Assembly (NCBI GenBank): GCA_025937835.1
Contig: JAICQO010000017.1
Span: 26,114-90,113 of the forward strand
Origin: Polyangiaceae bacterium
Lineage (GTDB): Bacteria > Myxococcota_A > Polyangia > Polyangiales > Polyangiaceae
Length of the DNA stretch: 64,000 nucleotides
Reading direction: 5' to 3'
The notes beneath the pieces are model-generated. The model saw only the letters and a program-made list of their open reading frames with translations, did not search any database and had not been told where the DNA came from. Made by a program: the position numbers and the translations under genes. Below, piece by piece: positions 27,713-35,432 of this stretch (position 1 is the stretch's first letter; the number at the start of each line of letters is the position of its first letter).

Positions 27713-28690
27713 ATGCAATCGGGCATGTTGCTCGCGCGTCGCCTCACTGCACCGGTTCTCGTCACGCTCTGTCTGAGCGGCTTTGCCGCCTGTAGCTCGG
27801 ATGACGATCCCGGGACCTCCAGCACGGGCACTGGTGGCAGCACCGGTGGCACGAACAACACCCCCACCGGTGGAGTGGCACCCGCCAGCGGTGGCGTCGC
27901 GACGTCGGGCGGCAAGGCTGCGACCGGCGGCACCACGGGCGGCAGCACGACCGGCGGCGCGGCGACCGGCGGCGCGGCGGCCGGCGGCGCGGCGGCCGGC
28001 GCTGGAGGCTCGGGGGGCACGGGCGCTTCGGGCGCCAGCGCGGGAGGCGGCTCTTCCGGCTCACCCTCCGGCGGCGGCGCGGGTAAGTCGAGCGGCGGTG
28101 GCGGCGGCTCCGGCGGCGCGGGCGGCAATGGCGGCGCCGCAGGCGGCAGCGGCGGCTCCGGTTCGGGCATGTTTACCCTCAAAAGTCCTGCGTTCGACCA
28201 CGTCGACACCTGCTCCAAGGCCGAGCCGAAGAGCTGCGAGGTCTTTCCGAACGAGAACCTCAGCTACATGAAGAGCATGAACGTCTCGCCCGAGCTCAGC
28301 TGGAGCGGAGCTCCCGCGGGTACCCAGAGCTTCGCGATCGTGCTGGAGGACATGTCGAACGGCTTTGCCCACTGGGTGATCTGGAACATCCCCGGCAGCG
28401 TGATGAGCGTCGCCGCCAATATCCCTCAGGACAGCGCGATGCCGGCCATGCCCGCCGGCTCTCAGCAAGCCAGCGCCACCTTCGCGCAGGGCGACGGCTA
28501 CTTCGGACCTGGATCGGCCTGCAACGTCTACCAGTTCAGGATCTTCGCGCTGTCGGTGCCGACGTTCTCGCCGACCCAGGCTACCGACGCGGCGCAGGTC
28601 CGCACCCAGCTCGAGGCGCTGGACGATCAGCTGCTCGGCCAGGCGATCCTGCGAGGTCGGAGCAACTGGATGATGATGTGCGCGGACTAG
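27713..28690 (+). CDS. Lipoprotein with Gly-rich linker and PEBP (YbhB/YbcL) domain
   Basis: 325 residues from ATG 27713; ATG 27725 is also possible. The signal peptide ends in SGFAAC (lipobox). Residues 30 to about 150 are a low-complexity Gly/Ala/Ser/Thr linker built on GG-x-x-x steps. The rest is a phosphatidylethanolamine-binding (Raf-kinase-inhibitor-like) domain: NVSPELSWSGAPAGTQSFAIVLED, HWVIWNIPG, GPGSACNVYQFRIFAL. It is probably tethered to the membrane with the PEBP domain displayed on a flexible stalk. The ligand is unknown. Confidence 0.82.
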   Translation: MQSGMLLARRLTAPVLVTLCLSGFAACSSDDDPGTSSTGTGGSTGGTNNTPTGGVAPASGGVATSGGKAATGGTTGGSTTGGAATGGAAAGGAAAGAGGSGGTGASGASAGGGSSGSPSGGGAGKSSGGGGGSGGAGGNGGAAGGSGGSGSGMFTLKSPAFDHVDTCSKAEPKSCEVFPNENLSYMKSMNVSPELSWSGAPAGTQSFAIVLEDMSNGFAHWVIWNIPGSVMSVAANIPQDSAMPAMPAGSQQASATFAQGDGYFGPGSACNVYQFRIFALSVPTFSPTQATDAAQVRTQLEALDDQLLGQAILRGRSNWMMMCAD

Positions 28691-28795
28691 CCGAGGGGGG
28701 GTGCTCGTTGGGGGCTGCGGCACGCCCCAGCCTTCGGACAGCGCGGGGCATTGGCCGGACCCGAGGGGCCGACCAACGCCGCGAACTCCGCGCTT

Positions 28796-30892
28796 CTATC
28801 CGTGAACCAAGGACTTGGCGTCGCCCTTGAGATCCGGATAGCGGACGTGCTCGACCAACTCCTGCGTATGGGCGTCGGGCGCCTTCGTCAGCAAGCTGAC
28901 GACGACCAGCGTGACGACTCCGACGGGCACGCCGAAGATGCCCGCAGAAATCGGCTGAATGCCCAGCCAGAGGTTGTCGGCGATGGGGCTCGTCACCCCG
29001 AACATGCCGCGCAACCACGGCTGAGTCGTCGCCATGTAGTAGAAGCAAACGCCAAGCCCCGCGACCATGCCGGCGATGGCTCCCGGGCCGTTGGCTCGCT
29101 TCCAGAAAACGCCTGCAACCAGCGCTGGGAAGAACGCCGCGGCCGCGAACGAGAACGCCGCCGAGACCAGGAACAAGATGTCAGCCGGCTTCTGAGAGGC
29201 CACTGAGGCGGCCGCGAGCGCCACGAACAGGAGCAGCACCTTGGAGATCAGCACGCGGCGCTGCGTGGACGCCGTCGGGTCGATCATCTTGTAGTAAAGG
29301 TCGTGGGAGAGGGCGTTCGAGATGGTGAGCAAGAGCCCGTCCGCCGTCGAGAGCGCGGCGGCGAGACCGCCCGCTGCGACGAGACCGGTGATCACGTAGG
29401 GCATCCCGGCGATGGCCGGCGTCGCGAGCACGACGATGTCTTGGCCCAGCTTGATCTCCGCGAGCTGTACGATGCCGTCTGCGTTCAGATCCGTGATCGT
29501 CAACAGCGAGGGATCGACCTTGGTCCATGCCGCCACCCACGGCGGAAGCTCCGCGAACTTGGAGCCAACGATCAGGGTGTAGATGTCGAATTTGACCAAG
29601 ACGGCGAGCGCTGGCGCGGTGAAGTACAGGAGGAAAATGCAGAACAGCGACCAAAACACGGAGCGCCGCGCTTCAGTGACGGACGGCGTCGTGTAGTAGC
29701 GCATCAGAATGTGGGGCAGCGCCGCAGTGCCGAGCATCAGGCAGAAGATCAGCGCCAGGAAGTTGCGGCGTTTGATGTCCCGCTCGGCCTCGGCTTTCGC
29801 TGGATCGGCGGCGGCGCTGTAGAACGGCTCCGCGTGCTTGATGGGGGGAGCGGAGCGTGCGGTGAGCCCGTTTGCTTCGGCCGTCCACGCCTTCTTCGCC
29901 TCCTCGGGGGTGGCCGGGACCTTCGCCGCTGCCGCGATCTGGTCCTCGGGTGCGTTGGCGACCTTGAGCTCCGCGACCTTGGCCGCGGACGCGGCTTTCG
30001 CGGCTTCGAGCGATTGCGGCAGGGCGTCTACCCGGGCCTTGGCTTCTTCGGCCTTCTTCTTGAGGAGGCCGCGGACCTCGATCTCCCTGGGGTCCTTGAT
30101 CAGCTCTTCTTCGCGGGCCGAGACCTTTTCCAGGACGGTGCCGTAGACGATCTGCGGGATCGGAACGCTCGTGTGCTTCACCGAGAGCCAGATCACCGGG
30201 ATCAAGTAGGCGACGATCAGGATGACGTACTGCGCCACCTGGGTCCAGGTGACGGCGCGCATGCCGCCGAGGAACGAGCACACGAGGATGCCGCCGAGGC
30301 CGAGGAACACGCCCACCCCGAACTCGACACCGGTGAAGCGCGAGGTGATGATGCCGACGCCGTAGATCTGCGCGACGACGTAGGTGAACGAGCACAGGAT
30401 GGCCGCCGCGACCCCAATCGAACGCACGAGGTGGCCGCCGTAGCGCGCCCCCAGGAAGTCCGGGATCGTGAACTGGCCGAACTTGCGCAGGTACGGGGCG
30501 AGTAAGAAGGCCACCAGGCAGTAGCCTCCCGTCCAGCCCATGATGAAGGCGAGGCCGTCGAAGCCCTGAAGGTAGAGGCCGCCCGCCATGCCGATGAACG
30601 ACGCCGCCGACATCCAATCAGCGCCTGTCGCCATGCCGTTGAACACCGCCGGAACGCGCCGGCCTGCGACGTAGTACTCCGAGACGTCGGCGGTACGGCT
30701 CATCACGCCGATGGTGGCGTAGAGCGCGACGGTCGCGAACAAGAATGCGTAGCCGATGTACTCGCGCGGCAGCCCGAGGGCCTCGGCGATCGCGAGGAGG
30801 ACGACGAAGGCGACGAAGCCGCCCGTGTAGAGCGTGTAGTACTTCTTCAGCTGATTGAAGAAGGCCTTGTTTTCACTCACTTTGGTGGACAT
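28796..30892 (-). CDS. Sodium/solute symporter large subunit (VC_2705 type) with EF-hand loop
   Basis: 698 residues, about 13 membrane helices, of the solute:sodium symporter family related to ActP. Visible are EYYVAGRRVPAVFNGMATGADWMSAASFIG, the Na-site helix segment MRAVTWTQVAQYVILI, and GLAAALSTADGLLLTISNALSHDL. Two unusual inserts occur. One is an Ala/Lys/Glu-rich coiled-coil segment at about 255-385. The other is a canonical EF-hand loop, residues 468-479, in DLNADGIVQLAE. The small DUF4212 subunit gene ends 1 bp upstream. It likely imports a carboxylate; the substrate is unproven. Confidence 0.9.
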   Translation of the reverse strand: MSTKVSENKAFFNQLKKYYTLYTGGFVAFVVLLAIAEALGLPREYIGYAFLFATVALYATIGVMSRTADVSEYYVAGRRVPAVFNGMATGADWMSAASFIGMAGGLYLQGFDGLAFIMGWTGGYCLVAFLLAPYLRKFGQFTIPDFLGARYGGHLVRSIGVAAAILCSFTYVVAQIYGVGIITSRFTGVEFGVGVFLGLGGILVCSFLGGMRAVTWTQVAQYVILIVAYLIPVIWLSVKHTSVPIPQIVYGTVLEKVSAREEELIKDPREIEVRGLLKKKAEEAKARVDALPQSLEAAKAASAAKVAELKVANAPEDQIAAAAKVPATPEEAKKAWTAEANGLTARSAPPIKHAEPFYSAAADPAKAEAERDIKRRNFLALIFCLMLGTAALPHILMRYYTTPSVTEARRSVFWSLFCIFLLYFTAPALAVLVKFDIYTLIVGSKFAELPPWVAAWTKVDPSLLTITDLNADGIVQLAEIKLGQDIVVLATPAIAGMPYVITGLVAAGGLAAALSTADGLLLTISNALSHDLYYKMIDPTASTQRRVLISKVLLLFVALAAASVASQKPADILFLVSAAFSFAAAAFFPALVAGVFWKRANGPGAIAGMVAGLGVCFYYMATTQPWLRGMFGVTSPIADNLWLGIQPISAGIFGVPVGVVTLVVVSLLTKAPDAHTQELVEHVRYPDLKGDAKSLVHG
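29456..29491 (-). other. EF-hand calcium-binding loop inside the symporter
   Basis: Codes for DLNADGIVQLAE, which satisfies the 12-residue EF-hand pattern: Asp1, Asn3, Asp5, Gly6, Val8 and Glu12 (residues 468-479 of the symporter). It lies in a loop between membrane helices. Only the loop is diagnosed; the flanking helices and calcium binding are inference. Confidence 0.6.
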
Positions 30893-30893
30893 C

Positions 30894-31157
30894 TCATCCC
30901 TCTCCTTCGTCCACGCCGTGCTCCACGTCGAGCTGGTGCATCTTCTTCGCGTAGAACCAGATCAACACCACGTAAACGATGAGCGAGCCTTGTGCGCACA
31001 TGTAGAACGAGAACGGCCAGCCGAGGATTTTGAACTCTGCGAGTGGGCGCGCCAGGAACCCCACCACGAACGTGACGAAGAACCAGATCGACAAGAGCAC
31101 GATCGTGAGGCGAAGATTCTTTTTCCAGTAATGACGATGCGTTTCGGTTAGCTGCAT
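30894..31157 (-). CDS. DUF4212 symporter small subunit
   Basis: 87 residues from ATG 31157; the longer open stretch upstream belongs to the TPR gene in another frame. It has two membrane helices (LTIVLLSIWFFVTFVVGFLA and FYMCAQGSLIVYVVLIWFYA) between a basic start and the tail AKKMHQLDVEHGVDEGEG, exactly the DUF4212 layout. Such proteins are always encoded with VC_2705-type symporters and act as the small subunit. It sits 1 bp before the large subunit gene and overlaps the TPR gene by 10 bp. Confidence 0.92.
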   Translation of the reverse strand: MQLTETHRHYWKKNLRLTIVLLSIWFFVTFVVGFLARPLAEFKILGWPFSFYMCAQGSLIVYVVLIWFYAKKMHQLDVEHGVDEGEG

Positions 31158-31795
31158 GGCTGCTCCTCGGAGGCGGCGGGCCGTCCTCGCCGCGGTGTCG
31201 TTTGCAGATCTCGTTGCAGCGTCGCCGCGTAACGCGGCTCGAAGCGCTGCAAAGTTTCGTAGACGGCGTTGGCCTCGCGGGCTTGCCCGAGGTGGTGACG
31301 CGTCATCCCGAGCTGGTACCAGCCGTATGGGTTGAAGGGCTGGAGCTTGGTGTTCCGCTCGAACGCGCTGGCCGCGTCTTCGAGCCGGTCTTGCTGGACG
31401 AGCGCGAGCCCGAGCCCGTACCAAGCGCGATCGAGTGCTGGCTCGGCCGCGACTGCCTTCCGAAAGCACGCCTCTGCCTCGCCCAGCTCGCCCCGCTTCT
31501 CGAGCAGATAGCCGAGGTTGAAGTTGGCGTCGGCGTCGTCCGGCCGGAACGCGAGCAGGCGCCGGAGCGTCGCGATCGCGCCCGGCACGTCGTCCGTCTG
31601 CGCCAACAGGCTTGCGCAGGCGAGCAGCGCGCTCTGGTCCTCGGGGTCGAGCGACACGAGCAGGCGGTATGCGTCGAGCGCCGCGCGGGGCCGTCCCGCG
31701 ACCAGCTGCGCTTTCGCGACGAAGGCAAACCACCAACGCTGAAGCCGGCGCGAAACCGGACGCGATTGGCTCAACGCGCCCTCGATTGAGCCCAC
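31148..31795 (-). CDS. TPR-repeat protein in the symporter operon
   Basis: 215 residues, mostly tandem tetratricopeptide repeats (for example ADANFNLGYLLEKRGELGEAEACFRKAVAAEP; AWYGLGLALVQQDRLEDAASAFERNTKLQP). There is no clear signal peptide. It overlaps the YggT-like gene upstream by 25 bp and the DUF4212 gene downstream by 10 bp, so all four genes are one operon. It probably scaffolds symporter assembly or regulation; this is inferred from context. Confidence 0.85.
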   Translation of the reverse strand: MGSIEGALSQSRPVSRRLQRWWFAFVAKAQLVAGRPRAALDAYRLLVSLDPEDQSALLACASLLAQTDDVPGAIATLRRLLAFRPDDADANFNLGYLLEKRGELGEAEACFRKAVAAEPALDRAWYGLGLALVQQDRLEDAASAFERNTKLQPFNPYGWYQLGMTRHHLGQAREANAVYETLQRFEPRYAATLQRDLQTTPRRGRPAASEEQPCS

Positions 31796-32094
31796 TTTTC
31801 ACACCCGCGTTGGTCGAGACGCTCCAGGCAAACGTTGCGCTGAAAGACCCCCACCGCCACGTAGCCGAACAGACACAGCAGAAACGCGACGACGGGCACG
31901 TGCTGGTCGAGGACCAAGCGCGGCGTCACGAGTCGAGCTACTCGCACCATCGGGCGCGCTACCACCGCGAAGAGCTGATACACGACGTTCTGCTCGCGGC
32001 GCCCCCAATTGAAGAGCCCGACCACGAGCTGCCCGAGGAGCGAAAGCCCCGCGATGAATAGTAGGGTGTGGGCGATGAGGAGTAGCAGTGCCAT
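31771..32094 (-). CDS. YggT-like small membrane protein
   Basis: 107 residues with two to three hydrophobic segments (LLLLIAHTLLFIAGLSLLGQLVVGLF; VPVVAFLLCLFGYVAVGVF). The arrangement (a helix, then GRRE.N.VYQLF.VVARPMVRVARLV, then a second helix) resembles a YggT half-unit. It is first gene of the four-gene symporter operon, overlapping the TPR gene by 25 bp. Confidence 0.7.
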   Translation of the reverse strand: MALLLLIAHTLLFIAGLSLLGQLVVGLFNWGRREQNVVYQLFAVVARPMVRVARLVTPRLVLDQHVPVVAFLLCLFGYVAVGVFQRNVCLERLDQRGCEKWAQSRAR

Positions 32095-32445
32095 GTCCGT
32101 TAGAACGCTCTGCGTTGCGAGCGCTCCCTACACTTCGCTTCGAGAATCTACCTCACGGGTAAACAGGACCCGGGTCGCGCGCATTGGATCACACTTTACG
32201 TTCGATTGCTCTATTCACATCATCAAAAACCGTTGCGTCGATCGCTGCGCGCGTTCCGAGCGACGTCGCAAATGCTTTTGTTTCCAGCAAGAAATGAGAG
32301 CAGGCGGAGGCTCCGCGCCAGCCAGGCGGTCCGTTTCTCTTGCGGGAAGAAACAGACCGTCGACTAGCCACTTCGCGACTGCACCGCGCTCACCCCGCGC
32401 TCACCCCGCGCGGTAGTGCCGGTGCTTCAGCACCTGCGCTGTGCT
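32095..32445. other. Intergenic region between porin gene and symporter operon
   Basis: 351 bp without a supported gene. The left part, lower in GC, should hold the promoter of the minus-strand symporter operon (start 32094). The middle holds the 14-bp hairpin at 32325-32361. The right end has a small hairpin GGTGC-TTCA-GCACC (32421-32434) just beyond the porin stop, without a T tract. Open frames here lack ribosome sites and coding bias. Confidence 0.6.
32325..32361. terminator. Strong hairpin, possible terminator or attenuator
   Basis: 14-bp stem (32325-32338 with 32348-32361) with one mismatch and one G-U pair, loop of 9 nt. It lies about 85 bp beyond the porin stop on the minus strand and about 230 bp upstream of the symporter operon. 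There is no T tract on either side, so factor-independent termination is uncertain. An RNA processing or regulatory hairpin is equally possible. Confidence 0.4.
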
Positions 32446-33783
32446 TCAGAACACATAGACCTGTGTCTGCAGATTGAAGTGGTTCGCAGCGTGATCCGCG
32501 TCCTCGACGACGCGCTGACCGAAGAAAGCCTTGATGTTGAAGTTGTGTCCGAAGGGGAAGTAGGCCACGCCGAGGGCCCAACGCGTCTCGCTGTTGACGT
32601 CACTGTCGGTGGGCAAGGTCTTCTCGAAGCGCACGATCGGGGCCACGTTGACCGGCTTGAACGTGTACCCGGCTTCCGCCATCAGCGCGTTGCCCTCGGG
32701 CAGCACGGGCGGGAGTGTCACCCAGTCGCCCCCCTCGTAATGGACGAAATTCACCTGTGCGGTGAACACGCCGTCACCGGCCGGCAAGTCCACGAAGGCA
32801 TCACCCGCGAAATACTTGTACTCGTCCTGGATGTCGAAGGCGGCGCCGAGCGAGAAGATCGACTTCGTTCCGAGGTAGGTGCCTCCGTAGAAGAAGCCGG
32901 TCTCTGGGTCGAGGATGTTCGCCTGCACGCGACCGGTTGCGCGGAACATGTTCTGGCTGCCGACCTCGGCGCCCGGTGGGCGGCGCCGGCCCTGGAACAG
33001 ACCGACGCGGTACTCGAGGTGATCGTCGAGCACCAACCCGCGCAGCTGCACACCGGTGTCACGCCCCACGGGGTTCCCCGAGCTTGCGAACACGGCGCTA
33101 TGCTGGAACGAGTAGCTGAAGTAGTCCCACGACAGGAGCGAGGCCGCGCTCTGCACCGAGTTGTGCGACATGGGCGGGAGCATGTAGCCGAGGTCGATCT
33201 TGAACACGTCGCTGCCGAGCGGCTTCACCGTGACGAAGGCGTCCTGCATGTTCATGCCAGGGGTGGCCTTGACGGCTGTCCCGGGCGTGGGCGGCATGGT
33301 GGTGTCGTTGGGCGGGGTCTGGTTCGCGAGCATCATGTTCGCGAAGTCCGTGTCCACGAAGTAGTCGACGACGCCGAACAGGGAGCCTCCGAGCAGGACG
33401 CGCGCACGCCGCACGAACAGGTTCAAGGCCCAGCCGTCGGCCGTGACGTCTTGCTGAGCCTGGAATTGCGGCTGCAGCAACACGCCGAGCTTGATGTTCG
33501 TGCCTTCGCCCGCTTCGATCTTGAACGACGGCGGACCGGGCTTCTTCGCAGGCTCTGCGGGCGCGGCGGGTTCGGCGACGGGGGCAGGCTCGGCGGGTGG
33601 AGGCTCGGGCGCGGGCGCGGGCTCGGCGGGCGCTGCCGGCGGCGCCGCAGTTGGGTCGGCCGCAGCGGGGGGCTGCGCGTCGGGCGCGGGTTCCGCTGCC
33701 GGCGCGGGCTGCGCGACTGCAACACTTGCAAACAAGCTGGTGCCAACTGCTCCGAGCAGGAACGAACTGAGTCGTCGCGTCAC
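32446..33783 (-). CDS. Outer-membrane porin, OprO/OprP-like
   Basis: 445 residues. Start chosen: GTG 33783, because GGAGG lies at 33789-33793 with 5-nt spacing; ATG 33795 upstream is in frame but overlaps that site. After the signal peptide (FLLGAVGTSLFASVAVAQ) comes a Pro/Ala-rich stretch of about 65 residues, then a beta-barrel with porin-type strands (IKLGVLLQPQFQAQQD, LFVRRARVLLGGSLFG, FKIDLGYMLPPMSHN) and a terminal Phe. The phosphate-selective porin family is the best match. Selectivity is not known. Confidence 0.85.
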   Translation of the reverse strand: MTRRLSSFLLGAVGTSLFASVAVAQPAPAAEPAPDAQPPAAADPTAAPPAAPAEPAPAPEPPPAEPAPVAEPAAPAEPAKKPGPPSFKIEAGEGTNIKLGVLLQPQFQAQQDVTADGWALNLFVRRARVLLGGSLFGVVDYFVDTDFANMMLANQTPPNDTTMPPTPGTAVKATPGMNMQDAFVTVKPLGSDVFKIDLGYMLPPMSHNSVQSAASLLSWDYFSYSFQHSAVFASSGNPVGRDTGVQLRGLVLDDHLEYRVGLFQGRRRPPGAEVGSQNMFRATGRVQANILDPETGFFYGGTYLGTKSIFSLGAAFDIQDEYKYFAGDAFVDLPAGDGVFTAQVNFVHYEGGDWVTLPPVLPEGNALMAEAGYTFKPVNVAPIVRFEKTLPTDSDVNSETRWALGVAYFPFGHNFNIKAFFGQRVVEDADHAANHFNLQTQVYVF

Positions 33784-34903
33784 TCTGACCTCCATCGATC
33801 GGTCGCCGAATCTTCGATTGCGGCGTCTATTGGAACGGGGCTTTTCGCGCCCTCTTGTTAGTTTCGTTGAGACGTGCCGCCCCCAATTGTGCGGACACGA
33901 GTCACCGGCTGCGTGTTTTCGCCGTCAGGGCGGCGCCAGACTAGCCCAACGTCACTCACTCGCGTCGACTCTTTTTTTTCGATGTTCACGTTCGCTGCGG
34001 CGCCGCTCACTCCAGCGTTGATTGCTGTAGTGCGTCGCGAGTTGCGGCAGAGATGCGCGAGTGCTGCGCGCACGACACTCGCTCGCACACGCGTGCTGTG
34101 CTCGGGTGAGTGGCCGGTCGGCGGAAGACGAGCACGCTTTTGAGACGTTGCCCGAGCCGCTCCTCCTGGTGTCTTCATCGCGCACGCCGACGCAAGAACG
34201 AAGCTAAAACTTGGCGGATTCATGTGCGTGGCATGAAGCGTGCTCGTGCTTCGCGACCCCTCATTCGCCGGCACGAGACAGCGCGCGCGCGGCTTCGAAA
34301 GCGTCGAGTGTGCGCGCGGTGGTGTTCTCGTTTTGGCGCTCGTTCTTGAGTCATTCGCACTCCTTTCGAGAAGCGGAGACCGCGTCACTCAGAACCAAGG
34401 AGTCGGTGGTACCGGCGACAATTCGGTCATGGGTGGCGGGTCCAGGTTGCAACCAGCGCCGGCGACGTTCGGCAGGACCGAAGCTGCGGGCTACCCGAGC
34501 GAGGCGAGCGCGAAGAAGCTTCGAGCTCGTTCGAGCAGCCTGCGGCGGAGCCTGCGCATCCACCGATGACCGTCGCCGAGCCGCTGCCGATGCCTGGTCT
34601 CTCACCCGGTGTTCCGTGCGCCAGGGCTCGGCTGATGGGGCGCGAAAATTGTAAGTTTGCTCGCTCCGAGATACCGACTCTCGGACGCAGCTCCGTGCTG
34701 ACCCTGGGGGGCTACTGGGTTGAAAAACCCACTTGGGCGCGTTTCACTATCAACGGACGCTACTGAGGAGAGCCAAGTTGATGCCTCTCTGGGTTGCGTG
34801 TCTGTAAAACTATGCCCAGACTGTTCTGGTCTCGTGTCGGGTCTTCGATCCTCGAAGGCGTTGCGCGAGACGAATCGTCTGCAGTCCGGAAGGAGGGAAC
34901 ACC
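33784..34903. other. Gene-poor region with hairpin-rich right end
   Basis: About 1.1 kb without a supported coding gene. Open frames exist on both strands, but they lack the strong third-position GC bias of the neighbours, have no good ribosome sites, and encode Arg/Ser-rich sequences typical of non-coding frames. It contains a run of eight T at 33972-33979. The right part (34665-34880) has a series of perfect hairpins described separately. The left end should hold the porin promoter. Confidence 0.6.
34665..34880 (+). promoter_or_regulatory. Hairpin cluster upstream of the gene at 34904, candidate structured leader or small RNA
   Basis: Perfect inverted repeats in order: TCCGAGA/TCTCGGA (34665-34685, 7-nt loop); TGGGTT-GAAA-AACCCA (34716-34731, GNRA tetraloop); ATCAAC/GTTGAT (34749-34782); CCAGA-CTGT-TCTGG (34816-34829); CTTCGA-TCC-TCGAAG (34843-34857); AGACG-AAT-CGTCT (34868-34880). 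The last ends 10 bp before the ribosome site of the gene at 34904. No known riboswitch or RNA family is recognised. Confidence 0.4.
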
Positions 34904-35338
34904 ATGCACCAGGCATTCATTGTCGGTCCCATGTTGGCTTCGGGGCTCGCCTTGTTCGGATCCGCCGCGCGGATCCAGGCGGATCGCACCGCGTGGCTCA
35001 GGCAACCGCAAGAGGAAGCACCCACGCGTGTCTCGGTCTCGTCACTCAAAGCCGAACCGCTGGTGATCCGTCGTGCGCCGCCGCCCGAACCGATCACCGT
35101 TCAGCTGCCGCCGATCGAAGTCATCGGTCACATCCCGCGCGCGGCATCCAAGAGCGCGCCGCCACCGGTCGCGGGCGAAGTCGTCGCACAGCCTTGCTCC
35201 TCCTGGCAGGACATCGGACCCGCCCACGTGGTCGACGGCAACGCGCTCGGCAGCCCGCGTCGTGTTCGCGAGCTCTGTAACCGATTGGTTCCCGCGAGCG
35301 AGCCCGCGCCCGAGACCACCCTCGCTCCCAGCCCTTGA
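34904..35338 (+). CDS. Small secreted hypothetical protein
   Basis: 144 residues. The start is fixed by an excellent ribosome site, AGGAGGG at 34891-34897, 6 nt before ATG. An N-terminal hydrophobic segment (MHQAFIVGPMLASGLALFGSAARIQA) could be a signal peptide. The middle is Pro/Val-rich (PPEPITVQLPPIEVIG). The C-terminal part has two cysteines around CSSWQDIGPAHVVDG and RRVRELC, probably a disulfide. No family is recognised. Confidence 0.75.
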   Translation: MHQAFIVGPMLASGLALFGSAARIQADRTAWLRQPQEEAPTRVSVSSLKAEPLVIRRAPPPEPITVQLPPIEVIGHIPRAASKSAPPPVAGEVVAQPCSSWQDIGPAHVVDGNALGSPRRVRELCNRLVPASEPAPETTLAPSP

Positions 35339-35345
35339 GCGCTGA

Positions 35346-35382
35346 CGGCCCCGTCGAACCGTCCGAGACCGCGACGGGGCCG
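35346..35382. terminator. Bidirectional hairpin terminator candidate
   Basis: Perfect 11-bp GC-rich stem (35346-35356 with 35372-35382), loop of 15 nt, between the stops of the convergent genes at 35338 (+) and 35433 (-). There is no T tract, so termination efficiency is uncertain. Confidence 0.45.
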
Positions 35383-35432
35383 CCGTCCATCTCACGGTGT
35401 GTCCGCCGAAGGTGCCCGCAGCCCTCGGCGCG

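Noticed and set aside
33972..33979. Run of eight T as a terminator
   Set aside because: No stem-loop precedes it on the plus strand; on the minus strand it reads as A.
33858..34388. 176-codon minus-strand frame in the gene-poor region
   Set aside because: No ribosome site, no third-position GC bias, Arg/Ser/Thr-rich product; more likely non-coding.
34240..34569. 109-codon plus-strand frame with GTGDNSVMGGG
   Set aside because: Composition and lack of ribosome site do not support a gene; no homology recognised.
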